This document shows positions 39,749 to 48,204 of a stretch of 64,000 nt of DNA, piece by piece. The position numbers were made by a program, and so were the translations under genes. A model generated the notes under the pieces. The model searched no databases. It saw only the letters and a list, made by a program, of their open reading frames with translations, and was not told the origin of the DNA. Source of the stretch: JAJRVM01 sp963700515. GTDB taxonomy: Bacteria; Planctomycetota; Planctomycetia; Pirellulales; Pirellulaceae. Location: contig CAVOXY010000032.1 of the NCBI GenBank assembly GCA_963700515.1, positions 124,001-188,000 on the forward strand, in the 5' to 3' direction. Positions within the stretch are counted from its first letter, which is position 1. The number at the start of each line of letters is the position of its first letter.

Positions 39749-40245
39749 CTTCCTAACCACGCACCATTTCCGAGCGCATCCCATGGCCTCAGCCCAGGTG
39801 CGCCCGGGGTCTGGCGCGCCGGCGATGCGGGACAAAACGTCCACCAATTCTGTTGGGGCCACAGGTCTCATTGTCCGCTTCTCAGCTGCCGTGGGCAAGC
39901 GACGCTGATCCGTGTCTCGCCAAGGACGCAGCTAATCGGTTTTGCGGTGTCGTGGTGTCGTCACGGTGCAGCTAGCGAGCTGCGGTCTGTCGCGTGCCCT
40001 CTGTACAGTGAGGCAGGCCGACGATGATCAGAAATTGAACAGACGAGCAATTCGAGCCAGGAGACTGGCAGGCAGAACGGCCACCCGCAGCAGTTTTCCA
40101 GCTGTTTTGTCGCGCGCGAACGGATGCCCTATACCTGGCACATTTTTTGCGACATGGGGGGGTCGTCACTGGGGATAGGACTATCAAATTGGACGCGTGT
40201 CCCGGACCCGTTCCCGACGAGCTGTTTTCTAAGGAGAGAATTGAA

Positions 40246-40392
40246 ATGGCTGACAAGAAGCAACCAACACCGAGTCAACCCAAACCGGCCGAGGCCAAGC
40301 CCGCTGCAGGAAAGGCTTCTGCGGCGCCGCAACCGGCCAAGGCGACAAGTCCACCACCGACTCCCAAGCCACAGGGCAAGAAACCCTGCTAG
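40246..40392 (+). CDS. Small basic Lys/Pro/Ala-rich protein
   Basis: 48 residues from ATG 40246, seven bases after a good AAGGAGAG ribosome site. The protein is almost entirely Lys, Pro, Ala, Gln and Thr (MADKKQPTPSQPKPAEAKPA at the start, PKPQGKKPC at the end), resembling the disordered tails of histone-like or ribosome-associated proteins. The strong ribosome site and composition support a real gene, but no family is recognised and the next 600 bp hold nothing related. Confidence 0.55.
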   Translation: MADKKQPTPSQPKPAEAKPAAGKASAAPQPAKATSPPPTPKPQGKKPC

Positions 40393-40993
40393 TTTGAGTT
40401 TCATACGCCGATTAACGCCACGAAATCCCGCCGCTGCGTTTGGACCGTCGCGCACACCGCTATCAGGGTTGTTCGATGTGCGAGTGGCCTCAGGCGAGTC
40501 CCGCTCGCAACTAAAGAGACGGATGAACCGCGCGGCTGGCGGGATGATCGTGGTGCCGGTTTCCAACCTGCTGCAATTGGGTTGCGCAAGCCGACGCGTC
40601 GCAGCTCCTCCTCTATTATTAGTCGGGCTTGCGGCGCAGGTTGGAATCCAGCCCCACGAAGAGCCACGTATTTGTAGAGGAAATCAGCGTGCGGACTACT
40701 TTCCTCGACGCCGGGAAGACGTCGTGAAGTCCATGCAAATCTGCCTGGGCCGCTGGCTTGGCGAGACGTCCTTTCCCGCGGCGGCGGCCTCTATCGCTTC
40801 TCGGGTACCAGATCTGGTCCAGCACCTGTCGACAACACACTGCGGTCGGGTCCTCACGCGCGACGGTACCAGGACGCTTGGTTTGACGCCTCGCAGCAGG
40901 TAGCATGACGTTGTTGTCTTAAGGGTGGGCAATACACCTGCTGCAAATGGCCTCTTGGCATTCCACTCAATTTCTACGGGATCGCCTGAGCAT
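40393..40993. other. Intergenic region, no gene seen
   Basis: Long ORFs cross this interval on both strands, but none shows family resemblance, a ribosome site or a plausible start. The sequence looks like mixed low-conservation spacer before the histidine kinase gene. Confidence 0.5.
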
Positions 40994-42730
40994 ATGCCGA
41001 CAAACGACAAGCAGACTATTGATTGCGATGTTTCCTACCGCACCAGCTCCAATATCCTCGTCTTGACGATTACCGTCAGCACGCTGTTGCTGGTCGTTGG
41101 CCTGGGTGGTGCCTGGTACGTGCACTGGGTCAACAACGACGCGTCGGTGGTGCTCGACAGCACGCTCGCGGCAGCGATAGCCACCGAGCGAGTCGACTTC
41201 AGCATTCGCGACGTGCGACTGGATCTGGCCAGTTTAGCCGAGAAGGGTGAACTCTCCGATCTCGACGCGGCCGACGCCTCGCTGCGTCAAGTCGAGACAC
41301 TTTTTGCAGAGTACGCACAGCAGGAAATTGCGGAAGGCAGGGGAGAGGAATTTGGTTTCGGAACAATCCCCGCGTCAGCCACTAGATTCGCTCGCCTGCT
41401 GGCCGAACTTCGCCACCGCAACCCCGAGGAGATGCGTCGGGAGGCCGGCCAGTTGGTTGCCCAGTTGAATCGCACCCTGCTCGATCCCGTCGAGCAGTTG
41501 CTGGAGGACCGACAACACGCGGCTCAGGCAGCAAGCGACCACAACAAGGAGGTGTCCCGTGGTGTGGGACTGGGACTGTTGCTGTTAGGGGTCTGCGGCG
41601 CGATGGCGGGCTTACTAGCCGGGTTCGGTATCGCACGCAACGTGCATCGTTCGATGTTGCAGATCAGTCTGCCGGTGCGCGACATGGCAGGTCGCCTGAA
41701 CGAAGTGGTCGGTCCGATCAATGTGACCACCAATACCGATTTGTCGGAACTCGATGACGTGTTACGGACGCTGGCTGACAAGACGGCCGATGTCGTGCGG
41801 CACCTGCAGGACAGTCAGAAGCAGTCGCTGCGTAACGAGCAGCTGGCAGCGGTCGGTCGGCTCGCGGCCGGGCTGGCTCACGAACTGCGCAATCCGCTGA
41901 TGTCGATGAAACTGATCGTGCAGACGGCCGCGGAACGATGCCGGGGTCAAAGTCCCGTATCGGTGAGTCCAGAGGAGCCTTGCTGCCCCGACTCCAGAGA
42001 CGCAGACGCAACCTGCGACCATCTCCTGCCGCGCGATCTGACGGTGCTGGAGGAGGAGATTGTTCGGCTGGAGAAAATGCTGCAGATGTTTCTCGACTTT
42101 GCGCGTCCTCCCCGGCCGGAGAAGCATCGGGTCGATGTGGGCTTGGTGATCGACTGTACACTCGATTTCATCCGCCCACGAGCTGAGCGACAAGGGGTGA
42201 CACTGCACGGCCCGTCGCTGGACGATCCATTGTGGATCCTGGCGGACGAATCGCAGATGCGGCAAGTGCTTCTCAACTTGCTGCTCAACGCCCTGGATGC
42301 CTTGCCGGGCGGGGGCAACGTCTGGGTCCAGGTGGCACTGGGCGGGCACCTGCCGTCGGCAAAGGGGAGCGAGTCCGTGGCGCATCCGTATGAGCCCACG
42401 CGTCCGCCGGGCGCCAATGGCGACGTGGCCGATGTTGGTTCCCCCCACGTCGAGATCCGAGTGGCGGACGACGGAAAGGGTTTGTCGGTCGAGGACGCGG
42501 AGCGGATCTTTGACCCATTCGTGAGCACGAAGCCGATGGGAATTGGGTTGGGGCTGTCCATCTGCCGGCGGATCGTGGAATCGCACGAAGGGGAGATCAC
42601 GGTCCGCAACCGCCCGGCAGGCGGCGCCGAATTCACGATCCAACTGCCGCCGCATGCGCTCTACCGAGAGCCCACCACGACAGCAATCGCTCCGGCAATT
42701 CCCCCACACCTCCCACCAGCACACGACTGA
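40994..42730 (+). CDS. Membrane sensor histidine kinase (NtrB-type)
   Basis: 578 residues from ATG 40994. A first transmembrane helix (ILVLTITVSTLLLVVGLGGA) and a second near residues 190-215 (GVGLGLLLLGVCGAMAGLLA) enclose a periplasmic domain of about 145 residues. LAAGLAHELRNPLMSMK is the HisKA phosphorylation site (His near 296). The HATPase region has MRQVLLNLLLNALDALP (N box), VADDGKGLS (G1) and MGIGLGLSICRRIVESHEG (G2). It lies 17 bp upstream of a sigma-54 response regulator, its probable partner. The signal sensed is unknown. Confidence 0.88.
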   Translation: MPTNDKQTIDCDVSYRTSSNILVLTITVSTLLLVVGLGGAWYVHWVNNDASVVLDSTLAAAIATERVDFSIRDVRLDLASLAEKGELSDLDAADASLRQVETLFAEYAQQEIAEGRGEEFGFGTIPASATRFARLLAELRHRNPEEMRREAGQLVAQLNRTLLDPVEQLLEDRQHAAQAASDHNKEVSRGVGLGLLLLGVCGAMAGLLAGFGIARNVHRSMLQISLPVRDMAGRLNEVVGPINVTTNTDLSELDDVLRTLADKTADVVRHLQDSQKQSLRNEQLAAVGRLAAGLAHELRNPLMSMKLIVQTAAERCRGQSPVSVSPEEPCCPDSRDADATCDHLLPRDLTVLEEEIVRLEKMLQMFLDFARPPRPEKHRVDVGLVIDCTLDFIRPRAERQGVTLHGPSLDDPLWILADESQMRQVLLNLLLNALDALPGGGNVWVQVALGGHLPSAKGSESVAHPYEPTRPPGANGDVADVGSPHVEIRVADDGKGLSVEDAERIFDPFVSTKPMGIGLGLSICRRIVESHEGEITVRNRPAGGAEFTIQLPPHALYREPTTTAIAPAIPPHLPPAHD

Positions 42731-42747
42731 ACGAAAGAACGCCTGAT

Positions 42748-44199
42748 ATGCCGTTACTGCTGGTCATCGACGACGAACCGAATGTTCTGTACTCGCTGGA
42801 AAACGCCTTGCGCAGCAGCACGCTCAATGTGCTCACCACCACCACCGCCAAGCAAGGGATCCTGTTCGCGCGCGAGCGATCACCCGATGCGGTCCTGCTG
42901 GATGTGCGTCTGCCCGACATGTGCGGACTCGACGCCTTCATCGAAATCCAGCGAGCCGATTCGCACTTGCCGGTCATTATGATGACGGCATACACAGCCA
43001 CCGATACGGCTATCGAAGCCATGAAACGGGGGGCCTTCGACTATCTCATTAAGCCTGTCGATCTACATCAACTTCGCAGCGTCGTGGCCAAAGCAATCGA
43101 CTTGCGCAAGATGACGACCGCCCCTCCGGAGTTTCAGACGGTCGACCAATTGGAGACACCCACCGAGACGATTGTGGGCCATTCATCGGTCATGCAGGAC
43201 GTTTACAAGGCAGTGGGCCGCGTGGCGGCCACCGACGTGAATGTGCTGATTCTCGGGGAGAGTGGCACCGGCAAGGAACTGGTCGCCCGGGCCATCCACC
43301 ATCACAGCCGGCGCGGCAAGGAGCCACTGTTGGCCATCAATTGCGCGGCGATCCCGGAAACGCTGTTGGAGAGCGAATTGTTTGGGCATGAACGGGGATC
43401 TTTCACCGGAGCGGAGAAACGCCGCGTCGGCAAGTTCGAACAGGCTCACGGTGGTACGATTTTTCTGGATGAAATTGGCGACATGAGCGGCCCCACGCAG
43501 GCCAAAGTGCTCCGCGTGCTCCAGGATCAGCGTTTCGAGCGTGTGGGGGGGAATGAGACCGTGCAGGCCGACGCGCGGGTGATTGCCGCCACCAACCAGG
43601 ATCTGGAGGAACTGGCGGAAGTCGGCCGTTTTCGCCGCGACCTGTATTACCGATTGAAGGTCTTCACGGTCCAGTTGCCGCCGCTGCGCGAGCGGATCGA
43701 CGACATTCCTCTGCTGGTCGACCATTTCATCCGACTCTACAACCCCGATGTGGGCAAACGCGTTCGGTCCGCTTCACGCGAAATGCTCGACTTGCTGCGG
43801 CGCTACTCGTGGCCCGGCAATGTGCGTGAATTGCAGGGAGCCATCAAAAACGCGCTGGTCAACGCCACCGATGAAGTCCTTACATCCGACTGCCTTCCGG
43901 CCAACATCCGCCGTGGCGCCGCACTCACCCAACAACTGGCGACCTCCACCGAGCACGGCCTCAACCTGTCAGCCCTCACGCGCCAGTTGCTGGTCGACAA
44001 TGAGCTGGAAATCTATCACAAGGCCTTGCTGGCGTTGGACCGGGCAGTCTTGGAGGAAGTCTTGCATCACGTGCAGGGGAACCAGGTCGAGGCCGCACGC
44101 CGCTTGGGAATCTCACGGACCACCCTGCGTGCCAAACTCCAGGCACTGAAACTGGCTGATGGTACGGGACCCATGGAGCCTGAACAGGATGATCAATAA
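42748..44199 (+). CDS. Sigma-54-dependent response regulator (NtrC family)
   Basis: 483 residues. The receiver domain (1-120) has the acidic pair in VIDDEP, the phospho-acceptor Asp52 in LLDVRLPDM, and the Lys in YLIKPVD. The AAA+ domain has Walker A GESGTGKELVAR (near 170), GSFTGA (near 218), the loop that contacts sigma-54 (the usual Ala is Ser), and Walker B TIFLDEIGDM. The C-terminal Fis-type helix-turn-helix is VEAARRLGISRTTLRAKLQ. Activates sigma-54 promoters on phosphorylation by the adjacent kinase. Targets are not identifiable from the window. Confidence 0.92.
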   Translation: MPLLLVIDDEPNVLYSLENALRSSTLNVLTTTTAKQGILFARERSPDAVLLDVRLPDMCGLDAFIEIQRADSHLPVIMMTAYTATDTAIEAMKRGAFDYLIKPVDLHQLRSVVAKAIDLRKMTTAPPEFQTVDQLETPTETIVGHSSVMQDVYKAVGRVAATDVNVLILGESGTGKELVARAIHHHSRRGKEPLLAINCAAIPETLLESELFGHERGSFTGAEKRRVGKFEQAHGGTIFLDEIGDMSGPTQAKVLRVLQDQRFERVGGNETVQADARVIAATNQDLEELAEVGRFRRDLYYRLKVFTVQLPPLRERIDDIPLLVDHFIRLYNPDVGKRVRSASREMLDLLRRYSWPGNVRELQGAIKNALVNATDEVLTSDCLPANIRRGAALTQQLATSTEHGLNLSALTRQLLVDNELEIYHKALLALDRAVLEEVLHHVQGNQVEAARRLGISRTTLRAKLQALKLADGTGPMEPEQDDQ

Positions 44200-44384
44200 C
44201 TGAACAGGTCCGCACTGGCGTTGTCCTCGTGGCTCCCCCTCCGCTTCGCAGCGAGCCGCCAAAAATAGGGATTGCGCCCGCTGCCGCCCGGCGAGAACAG
44301 CCCCGTACGGAACGGCACACTGTTTGCAGGAACGAGTGCGAGAAGAAAGGTTCTGCAACGCCTCGTCCCACGAGAGACTTCACC

Positions 44385-44561
44385 ATGCAGAGTGAATCGA
44401 CCGGCTTGGAACCAACGATCGGCTCGGCACACGTGGACAACCAACGAAGCCACGAGAGTCGTGCTCTGCGCCGCATCGGCACCGTCATCTGGGTACTTGC
44501 GGGCGCCAGTTTCGTGTGGGCCGCAGTCGTTTGGTGGTGGTTACTGCGGGCATTTTCTTGA
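44385..44561 (+). CDS. Small single-pass membrane protein
   Basis: 58 residues from ATG 44385. A hydrophilic N-terminus of about 28 residues is followed by RALRRIG and one hydrophobic helix (TVIWVLAGASFVWAAVVWWW), with a positive-inside arrangement. It lies about 185 bp downstream of the response regulator on the same strand. Only a weak GAGAG ribosome site is seen. It could be a real small gene of the operon or a chance ORF. Confidence 0.4.
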   Translation: MQSESTGLEPTIGSAHVDNQRSHESRALRRIGTVIWVLAGASFVWAAVVWWWLLRAFS

Positions 44562-44913
44562 GCCGGCAACCGTGCAGACCATGTGGCTCTGCCGCTCTTC
44601 TGATCGGCCACGTGTCCGGCACAATCATCTGACACGAGACAGTTCCACAGGTGGCCCCTCCCGTCAAATGACCGGTTCATCACGGCGGCCGACGGTTCAC
44701 AACGTTGCCCTGTCGGTCATCCCAGTGGTAAGCTGACGTCCAGTGGACTCCTCGGTCTCTCAGCGGAGTCATATCATGCACCACACGGCGATGCTGCTTG
44801 TGTTGGTCGTTGGAGCGGACAGTCCCGCGTACCAACGTCACGCACCGATCTTGATCCAGGGCCGCAAGACGTCCGCAGGCAAGCCACTCGCTAAAGATTT
44901 CCTGTGCCGACTT

Positions 44914-44945
44914 GTCTTTTTGTCACCCTATCTTCTTGTCCTTCA
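44914..44945 (-). repeat. Element D, third copy
   Basis: GTCTTTTTGTCACCCTATCT then TCTTGTCCTTCA, about 85 percent like the block at 5231-5265 by eye. It lies in the 1.0-kb gap before the RAYT-like gene (44562-45601), which holds no convincing gene apart from repeat elements; ORF 44743-45195 is built from them. Confidence 0.6.
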
Positions 44946-45045
44946 CACCAGTGGCGATGGAACATCTGTCGCCGCTGCCGCTGAGCCCTTGGCGGTCTCA
45001 GCTACGACTTCCGTACATCTCACTTTCCGCTTCTCTCTGAGTCCG

Positions 45046-45171
45046 GTTTCCCCTGGGTATATCCCAGGGGGACCACAACTGACCAGCTACCGACCCGCCG
45101 ACACTCCCTCCGGTTTCCCCTGGGTATATCCCAGGGGGACCACAACTGACCAGCTACAACTGGCCAGCTAC
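45046..45171 (-). repeat. Family B elements, paired copies near the RAYT-like gene
   Basis: Two direct copies 67 bp apart. Each has GTTTCC, a perfect 8-bp stem CCCCTGGG/CCCAGGGG with a TATAT loop, then GACCACAACTGACCAGCTAC. A third partial ACAACTGGCCAGCTAC follows directly. The tail matches that of the 65-bp array at 13847, but the stem is entirely different and still complementary. Read on the minus strand each begins GTAGCTGG. The copies end about 430 bp upstream of the tyrosine transposase start. Confidence 0.85.
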
Positions 45172-45427
45172 AACCGACCGGCTCCAAGCGGGTGAGCGGC
45201 CGAGCCCAGTAGCAACCATCACGCCGGCGATGTGCCGAGGCCGCAATGCAACCGCGTCCGGCGTTCGTGCCGCTTGCTGGTGCGCGAGGCCAGCCGCCGT
45301 CGATTTCGACATGAAGCCAGCATGAAGCCAGACACCCTGATTCCAGCCTCCCTGCATCGGGCCTGCCGGGCTGACTCCAGCGCCGGGTGATAGGCATGCT
45401 GAGCTATCTGTTACGTGCCCGTTTGCG

Positions 45428-45461
45428 GTGACAGACGTATGTCACCCGTCTACGGCGGGTG
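45428..45461. repeat. Two adjoining hairpins upstream of the RAYT-like gene
   Basis: GTGACA/TGTCAC (45428-45445) overlaps by three bases with CACCCG/CGGGTG (45443-45461), whose loop contains CTAC. The pair lies 140 bp upstream of the transposase start codon and may be a binding site, attenuator or transposon end. Confidence 0.5.
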
Positions 45462-45601
45462 TTGCACGATCCGGCGGATGCGGTAAGATAACGGCACACG
45501 AAGCGAGCGAAATGCGGGCTATCACTTTCGCGCAGTGCTCGGTGCACCTCCCCCTCAGCGGCGAGGTGTGACCGCATTGCCCATCACGGAGGGATTGCCC
45601 G

Positions 45602-46645
45602 ATGGTCGCTTCTGCACGTCGTAAACTGCTGGGACGAGGACGGAGAGCCGTCTACCACTGCTGGACACGTTGTGTCCGCCGCGCCTTTCTCTGTGGCCGG
45701 GACCCACTCACCGGCCGGGATTTCTCCCATCGCCGCGACTGGATCCTCACTCGCGAGGAACAGCTGGCGCGGCTGTTCGCCATCGAGGTGGAGTTCCACG
45801 CGGAACTAAGCAACCACCTCCACCTCATGTTGCGCACCCGCCCTGATATCGCCCGGCGCTGGTCGCGGCAGGAGGTGGCCCGCCGCTGGCTGACCATCAC
45901 CCGCCTCGCCAAATGCCTGTTCGATGGCCTGCCGCAAGTGAAGCAAGAGCGGATCGAGCAACTGGCGCGCGATAAGAAGAAGATTCAGAAGCTGCGCACC
46001 TGCTTGAGCAGCATTTCCTGGTTCATGGCAATTCTCTGCGAAAACATTGCTCGCCGCGCGAATCAGGAAGACGAGTGCCATGGCCGGTTTTTCGAGACGC
46101 GTTTCAAGTGCCGTGAATGTGCCGATCCCAGTGGCATGTTGCTCTGTGCCCTGTATGTGGATTTGAACCCCATCAAGGCCGGGGAGGCCGCTTCGCCGCG
46201 CAGTGCCCGCTATACGTCGGCGTACCAGCGCATTGCGGCGATGACGCAGAGAGCCAATGCCCGGGACCGAGCGGACGGGTGGTTGGGCGAGTTGACCTTC
46301 CAGGAGGGGACTTTGGAGGATGAGACGATTGCCTATTCATCCCGCTCTGGTCGTCGGGCGTCGGATCTGGGCTTGCTTCCCATCTCGCTGGAGAACTACC
46401 TGAAGCTACTCGAGTGGACGGCGCGGCAACTGCGCAGCGGCCAGCGGAGCACGATCCCCGCGGATCTGGAAGCGCTGCTGGATCATCTGGAGATCAAGGA
46501 AGAGGCGTGGCTCGATACGCTGCAGAATTATGAAACCGCGTTCTGTCACGCCGTCGGCTCACCGTCGGCGCTGGCGGAAGTAGCCCAGCGCATGGGTGCC
46601 CGTTGCCTGAAAGGTGCGACAGCTAGTCGACGTCTCTTCGCCTAG
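45602..46645 (+). CDS. REP-associated tyrosine transposase (RAYT/Y1-Tnp-like)
   Basis: 347 residues from ATG 45602. FHAELSNHLHLML (residues 65-77) gives the HUH-type metal pair His72/His74. CHGRFFETRFKCRECADPSG (159-178) and LYVDLNPIKAG (184-194) follow the Y1 transposase/RAYT order, with Tyr185 the probable nucleophile. A helical C-terminal extension of about 150 residues is typical of planctomycete versions. No second IS-type gene or accessory TnpB is next to it. Single-strand nicking at short hairpins with a GTAG guide is the known chemistry of RAYTs. Hairpins of that layout lie just upstream, but activity here is inference. Confidence 0.8.
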   Translation: MVASARRKLLGRGRRAVYHCWTRCVRRAFLCGRDPLTGRDFSHRRDWILTREEQLARLFAIEVEFHAELSNHLHLMLRTRPDIARRWSRQEVARRWLTITRLAKCLFDGLPQVKQERIEQLARDKKKIQKLRTCLSSISWFMAILCENIARRANQEDECHGRFFETRFKCRECADPSGMLLCALYVDLNPIKAGEAASPRSARYTSAYQRIAAMTQRANARDRADGWLGELTFQEGTLEDETIAYSSRSGRRASDLGLLPISLENYLKLLEWTARQLRSGQRSTIPADLEALLDHLEIKEEAWLDTLQNYETAFCHAVGSPSALAEVAQRMGARCLKGATASRRLFA

Positions 46646-46662
46646 CCTGATTTCCGCTGGCT

Positions 46663-46679
46663 GGCTGGCTCGACCAGCC
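46663..46679 (+). terminator. Stem-loop after the RAYT-like gene
   Basis: GGCTGG/CCAGCC stem with a five-base loop, 18 bp after the stop codon. It lacks a clear T-run, so it may be a weak terminator or a transposon-end hairpin. Confidence 0.4.
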
Positions 46680-46878
46680 GCCAAAACTTTCGCTGACCCC
46701 GAATATTCGCGCTCAGCGTGCGCGCCGCCTGGGCAAAAACACGTCTCATCAAGCCGCTTCTGGCCCTATCCATCCGACGGGCCGCGTCGAAACACGCCGC
46801 GCTACGCTCGCTGGCGCTGATCAAATGGTCGTGGCCGGAAGTAATGACGCCCGCAAGCAGATCGAGAGCAGCGTGTCT

Positions 46879-46950
46879 GGTATCTAATGGTATCTAATGG
46901 TGGTATCTAATGGTATCTAAGGTATCTAAGGTATCTAATGGTATCTAATG
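46879..46950. repeat. GGTATCTAA microsatellite
   Basis: Imperfect units of GGTATCTAATG and GGTATCTAAG, seven in a row, in the gap between the transposase and dapB. The AT-rich unit stands out from the GC-rich neighbourhood. The rest of 46680-46973 holds no recognisable gene. Confidence 0.85.
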
Positions 46951-46973
46951 CCAAGCTGGAGCACGGCGCGGTC

Positions 46974-47771
46974 TCACAGGCCGAGCACATCCACCATCGT
47001 GTAGATCCCCGGTTGCTGCCGCACGAGGAACTTCGCCGCGGCCAGCGCGCCGACGGCATAGCAGTCGCGATTGGATGCGCGGACGGTCAGCTCGATCGAT
47101 TCGCCCAGCATGCCGAAGACGATCGTGTGCTCACCCGGATTGTCTCCGACCCGTACGGCGTGGTAACCGATTTCACCGTGCGGCCGCGCGCCCACTTGTC
47201 CCGAGCGGCCGTGAGCCTGAGCGGTCTGGCCCATGGCGCCGGCAATCAGCTCGCCAAAGCGCAACGCCGTCCCACTGGGGGCATCCTGCTTGAACCGATG
47301 ATGGCGCTCAATGATCTCCACATCCGCACCGCCGGGACAATCCCGCAAGGCCTCGGCGGCGATGGTCGCCAGCTTCATGGTCAAATTGACCGCGAGACTC
47401 ATACTTGGTGACCACACCACGGGCACCTCCTGAGCCAGATTCGCCACAAGCTGCTTATGGGAATCGGTCAGGCCGGTCGTGGCCAGCACCAGAGGCAAGC
47501 CGCGTCGGCGACACAGTTCGACGACACCCGGCATCGCGTCCGGGACGGAAAAATCAATCAGGCAATCCGCCTCGACCCCCAGCGCCGCACTCAGCGGCGC
47601 ACCGATCGGCCCCACACCGGAGAGTGTTCCCGCATCGCGTCCCAGCTCGGGATGTCCCGCCGATTCCAAGGCAGCCACGACCGACAACTCAACGTCGGCG
47701 AAAGCCAGAGCAACGAGTCGTTTCCCCATCCGACCACCGGCACCATGAATTGCTAGGCGAATCGCGTTCAT
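46974..47771 (-). CDS. dapB: 4-hydroxy-tetrahydrodipicolinate reductase
   Basis: 265 residues with start ATG 47771 (MNAIRLAIHGAGGRMGKRLV), giving the NAD(P)-binding GxGxxG near the N-terminus. LPLVLATTGLT, VVWSPSMSLAVNLTMKL, EIIERHHRFKQDAPSGTALR (catalytic His/Lys segment) and HTIVFGMLGESIELT are the classical DapB motifs. Reduces HTPA in lysine and diaminopimelate synthesis. No frameshift. It is close to thrC, so aspartate-family amino-acid genes are loosely grouped here. Confidence 0.95.
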   Translation of the reverse strand: MNAIRLAIHGAGGRMGKRLVALAFADVELSVVAALESAGHPELGRDAGTLSGVGPIGAPLSAALGVEADCLIDFSVPDAMPGVVELCRRRGLPLVLATTGLTDSHKQLVANLAQEVPVVWSPSMSLAVNLTMKLATIAAEALRDCPGGADVEIIERHHRFKQDAPSGTALRFGELIAGAMGQTAQAHGRSGQVGARPHGEIGYHAVRVGDNPGEHTIVFGMLGESIELTVRASNRDCYAVGALAAAKFLVRQQPGIYTMVDVLGL

Positions 47772-47889
47772 TCGACAATTACTCCATTTCGCGGTCAAAG
47801 TGGCCATCATTGTCAACTGCGTGGCAAAGTTGAGCAACCGAGGTAACGGAATATTTTGGAGAATTCACTCAACGACACACCGTAAGCGA

Positions 47890-48200
47890 TCAAACTGCCA
47901 CTGGCCTGTGTGGGTGTGTCGCTATCGGTCTGCAAATGACGTGCTCACGGCATTCAAGATTTTTGAACAACGTGCCCAAGTCGGATTCGCTCATGTCGCG
48001 GCCCGGCAGGTTCACAAACACGCTCTGACCGTCCAGATGGCTGTGGCCGACGACGATCACCCACAGCGTATCGTCTGATGAGAGAGTCTGCCGAAACTGC
48101 GCAACGTCTGCGGCGATGGCCTCGCGCGTCGCCGGCTCCCGAACGCCGGCCCGGGGAGAGGTAACGATAGGTGGACGGTAGCCGGAGAAATTCCGATCAC
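47890..48200 (-). pseudogene. C-terminal fragment of a caspase/legumain-like (C13-type) protein
   Basis: Reading to the stop at 47890, the minus strand gives TREAIAADVAQFRQTLSSDD, LWVIVVGHSHLDGQSVFVNL and PGRDMSESDLGTLFKNLECR. This resembles the G-H-x-x-x-D-G core and following NLPGPD segment of planctomycete C13/caspase-like proteins. There is no start codon, and an in-frame stop at about 48199 is followed by thrC, so the N-terminal half is lost. A relic left between dapB and thrC. Confidence 0.5.
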
Positions 48201-48204
48201 ATCA

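Noticed and set aside
40124..40903. 259-residue ORF over the small basic gene
   Set aside because: Composition is shadow-like, without start signal or family match.
44743..45195. 150-residue plus-strand ORF
   Set aside because: Made of element D and family B repeats in translation; no family resemblance.
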